Source: SZUA-265 sp966249405 (lineage in GTDB: Bacteria; Myxococcota_A; Polyangia; Polyangiales; Polyangiaceae). Taken from it: a stretch of 35,567 bases of DNA. The notes below the pieces were generated by a model. It had not been told where the DNA came from, did no database searches, and saw nothing but the letters and a program-made list of their open reading frames with translations. The stretch spans positions 1 to 35,567 of the forward strand of contig CBINDO010000055.1 in the NCBI GenBank assembly GCA_966249405.1, read 5' to 3'. The position numbers and the translations under genes were made by a program. Numbering within the stretch: the first letter of the stretch is position 1; the number at the start of each line of letters is the position of its first letter. Below are positions 24,016 to 33,900 of this stretch, piece by piece.

Positions 24016-24900
24016 ACGCGCAGGTTCGGTGTGGATCACGACGTCGCAAACGCCTGGAAACTTCGACATCAGGTGCTGCTTGACCTCGTGGGTCTTCTCG
24101 TGCGCCGCGACGAGAGAGAGGTCGCCATCGAGGTGGATGTGCAAGTCGACGGCGATGGCGTTACGCTCGCCGCGTGAGCGGATGTGGTGGGTGTCCAGCA
24201 CGCCGGGGACCTGAAGCACGACGCGCTTCACCTCGTCGGCAGAGAGCTGCGCCGAGTCGACCAGGGAGAGCACGCTGGTCTTGATCACGCGCCACGCCGT
24301 CACGCCGACGAACACCGAGACCACTGCCGCCCCGACCCAGTCGGCCCAAGTGAACCCCAACGCTACCCCCCCAAAGGACAGCAATACCGCGCTGGCCGCG
24401 AGCGCGTCGCTGCGCGTGTGCGCGGCGTCGGCTTCGAGCAACGCGCTGGCGAGTTGCCTGCCTTTCGCGCTCTCGTATCGCGAGATCCCGGTGTTCACGA
24501 CGATCGTCGCAGCAACCACGGCTGCGGCGCCCCAGGTCACCTGTGGCGGGGCAGCTTCACCCCTCAAAGCCGCGAACACCTTGCCCACGATCTCGAAGAA
24601 CGCTGCAGAGATCAGCCCGCCGATGGCGAGGGCAGCCAACGACTCGAAACGCCGGTGTCCGTAGGGGTGTTCGGCGTCGGGCGGTCGAGACGCCATCGCG
24701 AGCCCCACCAAGCCAACGACGTTCGACGAACCGTCGAGCACGCTGTGGACACCGTCGGCGACCAACGAAACGAGGTCGAAGCGATACGCGACGGTGAGCT
24801 TGCTCGCGGCGACCACGGCGTTGAGTCCGAGCACGATCCAAAGCACCCGTGCGGTAGCTCGGTCTTGGATGCGTGCGATAGGTTCGTTCACTTGGTTCAA
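24007..24900 (-). CDS. Cation diffusion facilitator (divalent metal efflux)
   Basis: 297-residue inner-membrane transporter with six membrane segments and a cytosolic C-terminal domain; the family exports Zn, Fe, Co, Cd or Mn in exchange for protons. The metal site is visible as Asp49/His52/Asp56 in SLVADGVHSVLDG and His161/Asp165 in EADAAHTRSDAL. The conserved HPYGHRRFE follows helix 2. The His-rich cytosolic tail (HHIRSR, DLHIHLDGD, HEKTHEVKQHL) has the usual ferredoxin-like pattern. The HxxxD pair in helix 2 in place of DxxxD has been linked with Zn selectivity in the family. The frame begins with TTG at 24900, and a GTG at 24891 is an equally possible start. No metal-responsive regulator is nearby. 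Confidence 0.93.
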   Translation of the reverse strand: MNQVNEPIARIQDRATARVLWIVLGLNAVVAASKLTVAYRFDLVSLVADGVHSVLDGSSNVVGLVGLAMASRPPDAEHPYGHRRFESLAALAIGGLISAAFFEIVGKVFAALRGEAAPPQVTWGAAAVVAATIVVNTGISRYESAKGRQLASALLEADAAHTRSDALAASAVLLSFGGVALGFTWADWVGAAVVSVFVGVTAWRVIKTSVLSLVDSAQLSADEVKRVVLQVPGVLDTHHIRSRGERNAIAVDLHIHLDGDLSLVAAHEKTHEVKQHLMSKFPGVCDVVIHTEPARRR

Positions 24901-25149
24901 CTTTCGCGTGGTTCGACGGCGTTGACTTTCAGGCTAGCCATCAAACGCAGATAACGGCGAGGAATCGCACATGGCCCAGGCGGCCGAAGCGGAAATGCAC
25001 TTCGCTGCGGAGTTGTGGTCACCTTTCGGCCGGTGGCCCCTACCCAGGCGATGGCCCGGTGGCCAGGTCGATCGCCCGCGCCGTCGCTGCGCGCCGCACC
25101 TCTGCCGCGGTTGACCATTTCGGCGGGAATTATGCTAGGGCCGTCGGCC

Positions 25150-27639
25150 ATGTTGTTGTCCTATAATTGGTTGCGCGAGCTGCTCCCCAACCTCACCGCG
25201 TCTCCCGCCACGGTCGCGGAAAAGCTGACGTCGATTGGACTGGAGTTGGAGGAACAACGCGACGTGGGAGCCGGCCTCGAGCTGCTCCGGCTGGTGGAGG
25301 TCGTCAAGGTCGAGCCCCACCCCAACCGCGACAAGCTGAGGCTCGTGACCGTCAACACCGGCGAGACGACCCAAACCGTCGTGTGTGGTGCAGCCAACGT
25401 TCCAGAGCCGGGCGGTATCGTCGTGCTCGCTCCCCTCGGCGCATACCTACCCGCCATCGACCTGGAGCTCACACCGAGAAAGTTGGGCGGTATCGTCAGC
25501 GAAGGCATGTTGTGCTCCGAGGAAGAGCTCGGGCTGGCCCCAACTGCCGACGGCATCCTCACTTTCGCCCCAGGCACTTTCACGCCCGGAACTCTCTTCT
25601 ACGCCGCTTTCCCTTTCGCAAAGGATACCATCTTCGGGATCGGTGTAACGCCCAATCGTCCGGACGCGCTGGGGCACCGCGGAGTCGCGCGCGATCTCGC
25701 TGCTGCATTCGAGCTCGAGTTCGAGCCAACGTCGCCCGACTTCGGGAACCTCGCGAAGGGCGCCGACGCGCTACGTCGTCGCGTCAACGTGCGCAACGAG
25801 GCGCCCGTTGCGTGTCCGCGATACGGCGCGGCACTGGTCGACGATGTCACGGTGAAGGCGTCTCCCGAGTGGCTGCGCTGGCGCCTCAACTCGCTCGGCA
25901 TCCGCCCAATCTCGAACGTGGTGGACGTCACGAACCTCGTGCTTTTGGAGTTTGGTAACCCGATGCACGCCTTCGACCTGGCCAACGTCGGTGAGGCGCA
26001 GATCGTGATCCGCAACGCAGGCGCAGGTGAACGCATGACGACGCTGGACGGGGCAGAGCGTGAATTACTGTCGAGCGACCTCGTGATCGCAGACGCCAAT
26101 CGCCCTACGGCCCTGGCAGGCGTCATGGGGGGGAAGGACAGCGAGATTCGTGAGACAACTCGCACGGTGCTCCTCGAAGCGGCCTACTTCACTCCCGGCG
26201 TGATCCGCAAGTCGGCGCGTAGGCTCGCCATGCACACGGATAGCAGCTATCGCTTCGAACGTGGCGTGAACTGGGAAGCGTTGGAGTCAGTCCTGGCCCG
26301 CGCGAGTCAGCTCTTGAGCGAGCTCGGCTCCGGTGTGCCGGTCGGCGCCGCCTTCTTCGACGGGAGCTTGCCAACGCGGCCCGAGGTACGGCTCCGCGGC
26401 GCGCGGCTCAATCAACTGCTCGGCGTGACCGTTCCGTTCGCCGAGGTTTGTTCCATCCTCAAGCGCCTTGGATTTACACGCGTGTCGACCGACGCCCAGG
26501 TCGACCAGGCCGTCTTCCGCGTCCCCTCTTGGCGTCCCGACGTGTCGATGGAGGCCGACCTGGTGGAGGAAGTCGCGCGCATTCGCGGCCTCGACGCGAT
26601 CCCCGCCAAGCTACCGTCGATCTTGCCTCAGGTGCCGAGCACGAGCGGTCGACTCGAACGCGAGGTGCGCAAGATCGCCGCCGGCTTGGGACTCGACGAA
26701 GCAGTGAGCTACAGCTTTGTCTCACCCAAAGACTTGACCGCGTTGGGAGCGCCGCCGCCGGTCGTAACGTTGAGCCACCCGCTCAGCGAAGAGCGTTCGG
26801 TGATGACCACCAGCCTGTTGCCGGGCTTGATCGAGGCCTATCGCCGCTCGTCCCGCCACGGCCACCCCGATCTGCGTCTCTTCACGGTGGGTTCGAAGTT
26901 CTTGCCGGTGCGCAAACAGAAGACGGAAGGCGCCGCCGGGAAGGCGCGACCCGTGGTCGACGCAGACCTAGGTCGACTGCCGGAAGAGCGCTTCAGCTTC
27001 GCCGCCTTGTTGGCCGGAGAGCGGGCGAATTATCTTTCCAAGCCGGAGGCCCTCGACGTCTACGACGCCAAGGGTGTGGTGGTGGAGCTGATCGCGCGTC
27101 TCACCGGTCACGCGTGCGAACTCGAGCAAGCTACGGGCGAAGACGTTGCCTATTTGCACCCGCGTAGCCGCGCCCTCGTGCGCGTGGCTGGCAAGCTGGT
27201 CGGCAGTCTCGGTGCGCTACATCCGGCCGTCGCGGAGAAGCTCGATGTCCCACCCCAGGTTTTCGTCATCGAGCTGTGTCTCGACACCCTGGAGAACCTC
27301 GGCGTCGTCAAGAAGCGATACCGGCCGATCCCGCGCCTGCCCGCGGTAACTCGCGACATCGCCCTGGAAGCGCCGGAGCGACTGACGGCGGGCGAAATCT
27401 TGGCCACCATCGCGCGAAGCGGGGGCGAGTTGTGCGAATCGGTCGAGCTCTTCGACCTCTACACCGGGGCCAACTTGGAGCCCGGGCGTCGCTCGCTCGC
27501 GTTTCGGTTGGTCTACCGCGATCCGAAGGCGGTGACCGATCCCGACAAAGCCACGACGTTGACCGACAAACAAGTCGACAAACAACACGCCGCCGTGGTG
27601 ACGGCCGTCCAAAAGCTGGGAGTGACGATCCGCGCATGA
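25150..27639 (+). CDS. pheT: Phenylalanyl-tRNA synthetase beta subunit
   Basis: 829-residue beta subunit of the cytosolic alpha2-beta2 enzyme that charges tRNA-Phe. Domains follow the bacterial order: N-terminal helix (MLLSYNWLRELLPNL), tRNA-binding OB fold (about 46-137, VEPHPNRDKL, VVCGAANV), B3/B4 editing domain (about 221-370), B5 (about 410-480), catalytic-like core and a C-terminal ferredoxin-fold anticodon-binding domain (about 723-828, RLPAVTRDIAL). The start at 25150 matches family N-termini and has AGGG 9 nt upstream; an ATG at 25132 is an alternative. Unusually, pheS does not precede it: a divergent metal transporter does. The stop overlaps the next gene (ATGA), so the downstream protein is translationally coupled. 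Confidence 0.97.
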   Translation: MLLSYNWLRELLPNLTASPATVAEKLTSIGLELEEQRDVGAGLELLRLVEVVKVEPHPNRDKLRLVTVNTGETTQTVVCGAANVPEPGGIVVLAPLGAYLPAIDLELTPRKLGGIVSEGMLCSEEELGLAPTADGILTFAPGTFTPGTLFYAAFPFAKDTIFGIGVTPNRPDALGHRGVARDLAAAFELEFEPTSPDFGNLAKGADALRRRVNVRNEAPVACPRYGAALVDDVTVKASPEWLRWRLNSLGIRPISNVVDVTNLVLLEFGNPMHAFDLANVGEAQIVIRNAGAGERMTTLDGAERELLSSDLVIADANRPTALAGVMGGKDSEIRETTRTVLLEAAYFTPGVIRKSARRLAMHTDSSYRFERGVNWEALESVLARASQLLSELGSGVPVGAAFFDGSLPTRPEVRLRGARLNQLLGVTVPFAEVCSILKRLGFTRVSTDAQVDQAVFRVPSWRPDVSMEADLVEEVARIRGLDAIPAKLPSILPQVPSTSGRLEREVRKIAAGLGLDEAVSYSFVSPKDLTALGAPPPVVTLSHPLSEERSVMTTSLLPGLIEAYRRSSRHGHPDLRLFTVGSKFLPVRKQKTEGAAGKARPVVDADLGRLPEERFSFAALLAGERANYLSKPEALDVYDAKGVVVELIARLTGHACELEQATGEDVAYLHPRSRALVRVAGKLVGSLGALHPAVAEKLDVPPQVFVIELCLDTLENLGVVKKRYRPIPRLPAVTRDIALEAPERLTAGEILATIARSGGELCESVELFDLYTGANLEPGRRSLAFRLVYRDPKAVTDPDKATTLTDKQVDKQHAAVVTAVQKLGVTIRA

Positions 27640-28457
27640 CGGGGAGCACGTTGGCAGCACTGTGCGGCGTCGGGATGCTCACTTACGCCGTACAGTCCTC
27701 GGCACAGGCGCAACTCGCAGCGGCGCCCGAGTCATCGCGCCCCGTGCTGCCCGAAAACCCCAACCTGACGACTCCGGTCCCGCCTGCTCCTGACGCGGTG
27801 GCAGTCCCCGATACGACCAGTTCGCGGCCTACGCGCGTGCGCGTCGGCTTGAACGGTGGCGTCGCCACACGACCCGCGAAAACCGACGTGGTCAGCTATC
27901 AACCTGGGTTCACTTGGGGCGGTTACGTTGGCATCGCCATTCTGCCTTGGATCGGACTGCGCGCGAGTTCGCAAGTGACGTCGCACGGCGTCGATGCTCA
28001 CGACGGGGCTTGGGGACTTTCCAACCCCGGTTTCGACCCGCCCCACCTGCGTGAACTCGCACTGGCAGGCGCCGTCGAACTGCGAAAACTCGTAGCACCG
28101 AGGGTTGCGGTCTGGGGCGGTGGCGGCATCGCCTGGACCCGGCTCTCGATGTCGATGTTCCTGCTCGAAGAGCCGTGGCCGGTAGCCGTGGAGACCCGAT
28201 CTGGTGTGACCCTGGAGGTGCCGGTGCACGTGGGCGCAAGCTACATCCTGGGGAGGCCCGCGGACGTCCTGGATCTCGCGCTCACCGTCGAGTTTCGCTA
28301 CTCACCGGTCCTCTCGACCAGCGGTCAGCTGTTCTTTCCAGACGCCGGTGAATCGGAGAGTGTCCGGAGTGATACCGGCGCGCGCGTCGAGATCGGCGGC
28401 GTGCCTGGCGTCGAAGCGGCTCGGGTGGTCCTGTTGGGACTGGAAGCGGCTTTTTAG
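27636..28457 (+). CDS. Exported protein, probably outer-membrane beta-barrel, unknown function
   Basis: 273 residues. A signal peptide ends near residues 22-25 (SSAQA), followed by a Pro-rich linker (about 30-65). The rest alternates hydrophobic and polar residues in short strands (VRVGLNGGVATRP, FTWGGYVGIAILPWIGLRAS, VAVWGGGGIAWTRLSM, VPVHVGASYIL, LALTVEFRYSP) and ends in Phe, as outer-membrane barrels usually do. No family name can be given. The ATG overlaps the pheT stop (ATGA), so it is translated from the pheT message; that pairing of an essential enzyme with an envelope protein is odd. The frame is open upstream inside pheT, but the signal peptide fixes this start. Confidence 0.75.
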   Translation: MTGSTLAALCGVGMLTYAVQSSAQAQLAAAPESSRPVLPENPNLTTPVPPAPDAVAVPDTTSSRPTRVRVGLNGGVATRPAKTDVVSYQPGFTWGGYVGIAILPWIGLRASSQVTSHGVDAHDGAWGLSNPGFDPPHLRELALAGAVELRKLVAPRVAVWGGGGIAWTRLSMSMFLLEEPWPVAVETRSGVTLEVPVHVGASYILGRPADVLDLALTVEFRYSPVLSTSGQLFFPDAGESESVRSDTGARVEIGGVPGVEAARVVLLGLEAAF

Positions 28458-28565
28458 CAGCGGCAACCGCTCTACAAATCACCACGCGGCGCTCAGCGGC
28501 GCTTGCTTCCGCGCGTCATCGTCCCCACGATAGGCGACAGCGCCCGTATCGGAACCCGACATCCC

Positions 28566-30635
28566 ATGAGCGAAATTTCCCCTAGCGAAAGCCCCAATCC
28601 CCTCCTGCATATCGGCTTCGAGCTCCCGTTCCACACGGCGACCGCAGCCCACATCGAACCAGCGGTGAAGGAGCTCCTCGAACGAGCTGAAGCTGCCCTC
28701 CAGGCGATCGAAAATGTGTCCGGGACGCGCACTTACGCCAACACGATGCACGCGTACGACAACGCGACGGAACCTCTCGAGCGAGCGATGGGCATGGTGC
28801 GACATCTGGAGTCGGTGGCGTCGACACCAGAGCTGCGAGAGGCGCACAACCTCGTGCGCCCCGACGTGAGCAGCTTCTACGCAGGGATCCCGCTGCGCCC
28901 CAAGCTGTACGCGGCGATCAAGGCCTTCGCAGAGACCCCAGAGGCCAAAGCGCTGACGGGCGCGAAGGCGCGGTACTTGAAAAAGACCATCGACGACTTT
29001 CGCAAGAGCGGTGCCGAGCTCGATGAAGCAGGCAAGGAGCGCTTACGCGCGATCAGTCGTGAGATGGCTGAGCTCACCTCCAAGTTCAGTCAAAACGTCG
29101 TGGACGCGACGTCTGCCTTCGAGCTCATGCTCGACGATGTCGCCGACCTGGCGGGTTTGCCCCCTTCTGCCGTCGACGCGGCTCGCGCCGACGCGGAAGC
29201 CAAAGGCAAGAGCGGTTATCGGTTCACCCTGCAAGGTCCGAGCGTGGTCGCGGTGCTCACCTATCTCGACAAGCGTGACGTTCGCGAGAAAGTGTGGCTC
29301 GCGTACAACACACGCGCGGCCGCGGGCGATCTCGACAACGAGCCGCTGATTCTGAAGATCCTCGACCTGCGCACCGAACAAGCCAAGTTGCTCGGCTATG
29401 CCGACTTTCCGACAATGGTGCTGGAGGATCGGATGGCTCGAAGAGCACAGACGGCTCTCGACTTCATCAAGACTCTCCACACCAAGGCCGAAACCGCGTT
29501 CCGGAGAGAAGCACGTGAACTCGAAGCCTTCAAAGAGCAGATCCACCCCGGTGCGCCACCGCTCGCACCTTGGGACGTCGGGTATTATTCGGAGAAGCAG
29601 CGCAAGGCGCTCTACGACTTCGACGAGGAAGAGCTACGACCTTACTTCTCCCTCGACAACGTCATGGCGGGACTGTTCGAGACGGCCAAACGCCTGTACG
29701 ACGTCGTCATCGTCCCCAACACCGCGTTGCCCACCTGGCACGAGGACGTCAAGGCATACGATATCCGCGACAAGTCGGGAGAACACCTAGCCAGCTTCTA
29801 CGCTGACATCTTCCCACGCGAAGAGAAGCGCGGCGGAGCTTGGATGAACTCGTTCATCACGGGCACGCTCGAAGGCGACAGACTATCGCCACACTTGGGA
29901 TTGATCTGCACCAACGCGACGCCTCCCATTGGTAACAAGCCGGCGCTGCTCACGCACAGCGAGGTGTCGACGATGTTCCACGAGTTCGGACACCTGCTGC
30001 ACCACTGCTTGAGTAGGGTGGAGGTTCGCGGACTCGCGGGCACCAACGTGGCTTGGGACTTCGTGGAGTTGCCGTCCCAAATCATGGAGAACTGGTGTTG
30101 GGAAAAGGAGGCGCTCAACACCTTCGCCAGGCACTTCGAAAGTGGCGAGCTCATCCCCGACGCGCTGTTCGAGAAATTGGTGCGCGCTCGAACTTATCGC
30201 GCGGCCAGCATGATGATGCGCCAGCTCGGGTTCGCTGCGCTGGACATGGCCATTCACCTCGAATACCAGCCGTCCCGCGACGGTGCGCTCCTGCAATACG
30301 CCCGCAAGATCATGCAGGAGTACGCGCCGACGCCTTACCCGGATAACTACGCGATGCTCGCCAGCTTCACGCACCTGTTCTCGGACTCCATCGGTTACGC
30401 AGCGGGTTACTACTCGTACAAATGGGCCGAAGTGCTCGATGCAGATGCTTTCACGCGCTTCAAGGACGCGGGCGTGTTCAGCGCCGAGGTAGGCGACGCG
30501 TTCCGCCGTGCGATCCTCGAGTGCGGTGACACCGAAGATCCGATGGATCTCTACAAGCGCTTCATGGGACGAGAGCCAAGCCTCGATCCCCTACTCGAAC
30601 GCTTTGGTCTCCTATCCGCGCAGGCCGCGGAATGA
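28566..30635 (+). CDS. M3 family oligopeptidase (oligopeptidase A/Dcp-like zinc metallopeptidase)
   Basis: 689-residue cytosolic zinc peptidase that cleaves short peptides. The active-site motif HEFGH is at 472-476 (TMFHEFGHLLHH), giving two His ligands and the catalytic Glu; the third ligand is a Glu in the following helix (VELPSQIMENWCWE). The all-helical N-terminal half and C-terminal Tyr-rich segment (YAAGYYSYKWAEVLDAD) are typical of the M3A group (PrlC/Dcp), and length agrees. No signal peptide is present. I chose the ATG at 28566; the frame is open to 28503 but adds unrelated residues. Its stop overlaps the next gene. It begins 108 nt after the barrel-like gene and may share its transcript. 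Role: peptide recycling, perhaps of signal-peptide fragments. Confidence 0.95.
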   Translation: MSEISPSESPNPLLHIGFELPFHTATAAHIEPAVKELLERAEAALQAIENVSGTRTYANTMHAYDNATEPLERAMGMVRHLESVASTPELREAHNLVRPDVSSFYAGIPLRPKLYAAIKAFAETPEAKALTGAKARYLKKTIDDFRKSGAELDEAGKERLRAISREMAELTSKFSQNVVDATSAFELMLDDVADLAGLPPSAVDAARADAEAKGKSGYRFTLQGPSVVAVLTYLDKRDVREKVWLAYNTRAAAGDLDNEPLILKILDLRTEQAKLLGYADFPTMVLEDRMARRAQTALDFIKTLHTKAETAFRREARELEAFKEQIHPGAPPLAPWDVGYYSEKQRKALYDFDEEELRPYFSLDNVMAGLFETAKRLYDVVIVPNTALPTWHEDVKAYDIRDKSGEHLASFYADIFPREEKRGGAWMNSFITGTLEGDRLSPHLGLICTNATPPIGNKPALLTHSEVSTMFHEFGHLLHHCLSRVEVRGLAGTNVAWDFVELPSQIMENWCWEKEALNTFARHFESGELIPDALFEKLVRARTYRAASMMMRQLGFAALDMAIHLEYQPSRDGALLQYARKIMQEYAPTPYPDNYAMLASFTHLFSDSIGYAAGYYSYKWAEVLDADAFTRFKDAGVFSAEVGDAFRRAILECGDTEDPMDLYKRFMGREPSLDPLLERFGLLSAQAAE

Positions 30636-30904
30636 AGCTGCTGTGGGACTTCTTCGGTCCGGATGCCGAGCGGACAGCTGTTCACTTCGAACAGCACTTG
30701 ACTCAGTTCCTGACCAGCAACGGGCATGCCGAGCTGACGCGAGGCACCGAGAGCGCTGGCGCGGGGCACCAAGCCGCGTTTTGTATCGTTCCGGAAGCCC
30801 TGGTCGACCCAATGAAACGTGCGCTGCGACCCAACCGTGTCGTGCCGGACGTACCTCCCGAGCCAGCCGCCTCGAGTACGGTGGATCAGCGCGACGAACG
30901 CTGA
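30632..30904 (+). CDS. Small protein of unknown function coupled to the M3 peptidase
   Basis: 90 residues, acidic and soluble, with no signal peptide or membrane segment. Its ATG overlaps the peptidase stop (ATGA), which supports real, coupled translation. The N-terminal half (MKLLWDFFGPDAERTAVHFE, then a helix with His and Leu at regular spacing) looks like an ordered alpha/beta unit, with a HFxxHLxxFL pattern. The last 25 residues are Pro/Arg-rich and probably disordered. I do not recognise the family. A regulator or accessory of the peptidase, or simply a co-expressed protein, are both possible. A hairpin follows the gene. Confidence 0.65.
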   Translation: MKLLWDFFGPDAERTAVHFEQHLTQFLTSNGHAELTRGTESAGAGHQAAFCIVPEALVDPMKRALRPNRVVPDVPPEPAASSTVDQRDER

Positions 30905-30915
30905 GACCGTCGCGG

Positions 30916-30937
30916 CGAAAGCAGATGCGTGCTTTCG
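30916..30937. terminator. Bidirectional hairpin between M3 operon and TPR gene
   Basis: Perfect 8-bp stem CGAAAGCA/TGCTTTCG (30916-30923 with 30930-30937) with a 6-nt loop in the 49-nt gap between two convergent stops. There is no T-run, so it is a moderate candidate for shared termination. Confidence 0.5.
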
Positions 30938-30953
30938 GGCCCGAGATATGGCG

Positions 30954-33900
30954 TCAGCCGCCCTCGCGCCCCGGTTTCAGGCGAGAAGCGAGCTTCTCGG
31001 CTCGGGGCGAGTTGATGCGGACGAGCTTGTCGAGCTGCCCTCGCGCCAAGTCGTGCCGACCCAGCGCTAGATACAATTTGCCCAAAGTATAGTTGGCTTC
31101 ACTGTGGTTGGGGTTCGCCCTCAACGCTCGACGTAGGTGCTCCTCGGCCTCCGCGGGACGTGCAGTGTTGGCCTTTACCTGGCTCAGCAACACGAGCACG
31201 TCGGGGTTCTCCGGCGCCAACGTGGCGGCGCGATTGGCGACGATCTCGGCTTGCTCGAACTTGCGTTGGTTGATGTAGAGCTGCGCTAGGCTCGACATCA
31301 GGTCGACCGATTCGCGGTTGCTGCCGATCGCAGTGGCGAGCGTAGTTTCGGCCTCATCGACTCGCCCCGTCGCAGCCAAGTGTGCAGCGAGCATGCGCAC
31401 ACTGGGTGCGTGCCCCGGGTTTGCAGCAATGACGGCCCGCCACAACGCAACAGCTTCGAACGTACGCCCCAGGGCGTGGAGACACTCCGCGCGCCGGTTG
31501 AGCGCGTCGGGATCGCCAGGCAAGCTACGCGCCCAGCGTTCGCTCTCTTCCAGCGCCTGAACGTGCTCTCGCCCCACGAGGTGACGTTGGATCATCTGGT
31601 CGTAGAGTTCGGCGATGCGCTGTCGCGCGACGTCCAGCGTCTTGTCGAGGCGCAACGCGCGCTCCAAAGATTCGATGGCGAGACGCGGGTCGCCCCACTG
31701 AGCCTGCACCAAGCCGCAACGCAGATGGGCCCGAGTCTCTTTGGGAAACTTTTCGGCCCAGTGGACCATGGCCGCCTCCGCTTCCGCGGTGAGACGCAAA
31801 CCTAGGCACACATCGCCCAGCTCCTCCATCTCTCGGGCTTGAGGGTCGAGCTCGATCAGCTGCTCGAGCACGGGGATGCGCTCGGCAGGGCGCTCCAATT
31901 CCTTGAGCAACCACGACTTCATCCGCAGCGCGGGAAGGTGCTTGGGCTCCAGGCTCAACGCACGCTCGACGTTGACCAAAGCATCCTGTTCTCGCTTGAC
32001 CTCGAGTTCGAGGGACGCCAACTTCATCAGCTCGTCGACGTCCTTGGGCTCACTCGCCAGCAAGTGGGACAACGCCACGGCAGCTTCATCGAAGCGCCCG
32101 AGCTTTTCCAGGGCCTCCACCAAACGCCGTTGGTATTCTGGCTTCAAAGCCGCGCGCTTCGATGCGGCCGCGAGCACCTGGACTTGTTGCCCCCACTCGC
32201 TGGTGGCGAGGTAGGAATCGGCGAGCGCCATGGTCGCGCCTTCGCGGACGTCATCCTTGTCGAGTAACGGCTGCAAAACGCGCCGCGCCGCGTCGTGGTG
32301 CGTCATCGCAACCAGCAACTGACCGTAATCGAGCTCGAGGCGCGCCTCTTTGGCGACGATGTGCGGATGAGCCTCGAACCAGGCGCGTAGTCTCTCGCGT
32401 GAAGGGCCGTCGCTCTTCTTCGCCAGCAACTCCTTGCCAACACGGAAAGCCCCCAGGTGGTCCGGCTGGAACAACAGACAAGCTTGCGCCGCTTCGACGG
32501 CTCGCTCGGTGTTGCCCATCAGTCGGTGCGCGAGCGCCGTGAGGAAGGCTACATCGGCGCGACGCTCGGTCAGCTCGGCGGCGCGGTCCAGATACGGGAC
32601 CGCGCGCTCGGGAAAACCTTGACCCAGCTGGTCTTCTGCCATGCGGTAGTGCACATCCGCCGCGTACGCCCGATGCGACGGATCGGAGGCGCCGAGGCGC
32701 ATGGCCCGATCCGCAGTCTGCGCCGCAGTAGCCAGCTGGCCGCCTTGTTCCAACGCCTTGGCCCACTGGATCAAGAGCTCCGGTGTCGAATCCGGGGTTT
32801 GTGATTCTGGCAGCGCTCTTCCAAGGCGGGCTTGGTGCCGCAGCGATAGGTTGACAGCCACTTCCATCGCGGCAGCGGCTTGCTTCCACTCCTGCTTGAG
32901 CACGTGGGCTCGCGCCAACGCCTGGTGAAGCCGCAAGTCCTCGGGCTCGGACTCAATCAATTGCTTGGCTGTGCGAAGTGCGAGGTCCGCCTCTTGGGCC
33001 GTCAAGGCTACGGTCAAGACGCGCCCCAACGTTGGGAGCTCCACACCGCGGAGCCCGAGGCACTCGACCAACGCGGCACGGCAAGGAGCGCGCTCACCAC
33101 GTCCCGACAACGCCTCCGCAAACCGAGCCAACGCCTCGCCCAGTAGTGCCCGCGCTGGATCGTCTTGCGTGATCGCGAGGGCGCGCCTGGCGGCAGCCAC
33201 CGCTTCCGAGAATCGCGCTGCCTGCATCAACAAGCTGGCAAGCTCTCTGTAGGCGGTGCCGTTTTGCGGCTCCAGATGAACAACGCGTTCGAGCGACTCG
33301 ATCGAACTCGAGGCCTGCCCCAACAGCTTTTGCTGTTCCGCGATCAGCTTCAGCAGCTCCGGGTCGGTGCCACGTTGAATTTGTCGTTCGAGCGCCTCGA
33401 GCGCGGCTTGTGCTCGGCCCAGCTGCGCGAGCGCTCGCCCCAAAGCCCCGCTTGCGCGCGGATGGTGCGGATTTTGAGCGAGCAAGGTCTCGAACGTGGC
33501 CACGGCGGCCAGTGGATCGCCGCGCTGCAGATCGATGCGCCCCAACTCCCAAAGCGCAGAGGAGTCCTCCGGCTGACGTCTCACGACGTCGCGCCAGGCT
33601 CGAGACGCGCAGGCGAGATCACCGGCCCGTTCGGCGACGGCGGCCAACCGCGGCAACTCGACGTCGGAGAGCTCTCGATGACCCGCCAGCGCTTGCAGAC
33701 ACGCGACAGCATCGGCCCATTCGCCGCTGCGCTCGTGCAACAATGCGAGGCTCTCGTAGGCTTCGGCGCTCGGGCGGAGTTCGATCGAACGCCTGAGCGC
33801 AAGGCGGGCCCGCGCGTCGTTCATGCGATAATACGCGGTGCCGAGACCGAGATATGCCTCGCCAGATACTTCGAGCTGAACGGCGGACTCGAAGGCAATC

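Noticed and set aside
27276..27635. N-terminal extension of the barrel-like protein into pheT
   Set aside because: It would overlap the conserved anticodon-binding domain of pheT by 360 nt, while the ATGA overlap start gives a normal signal peptide.
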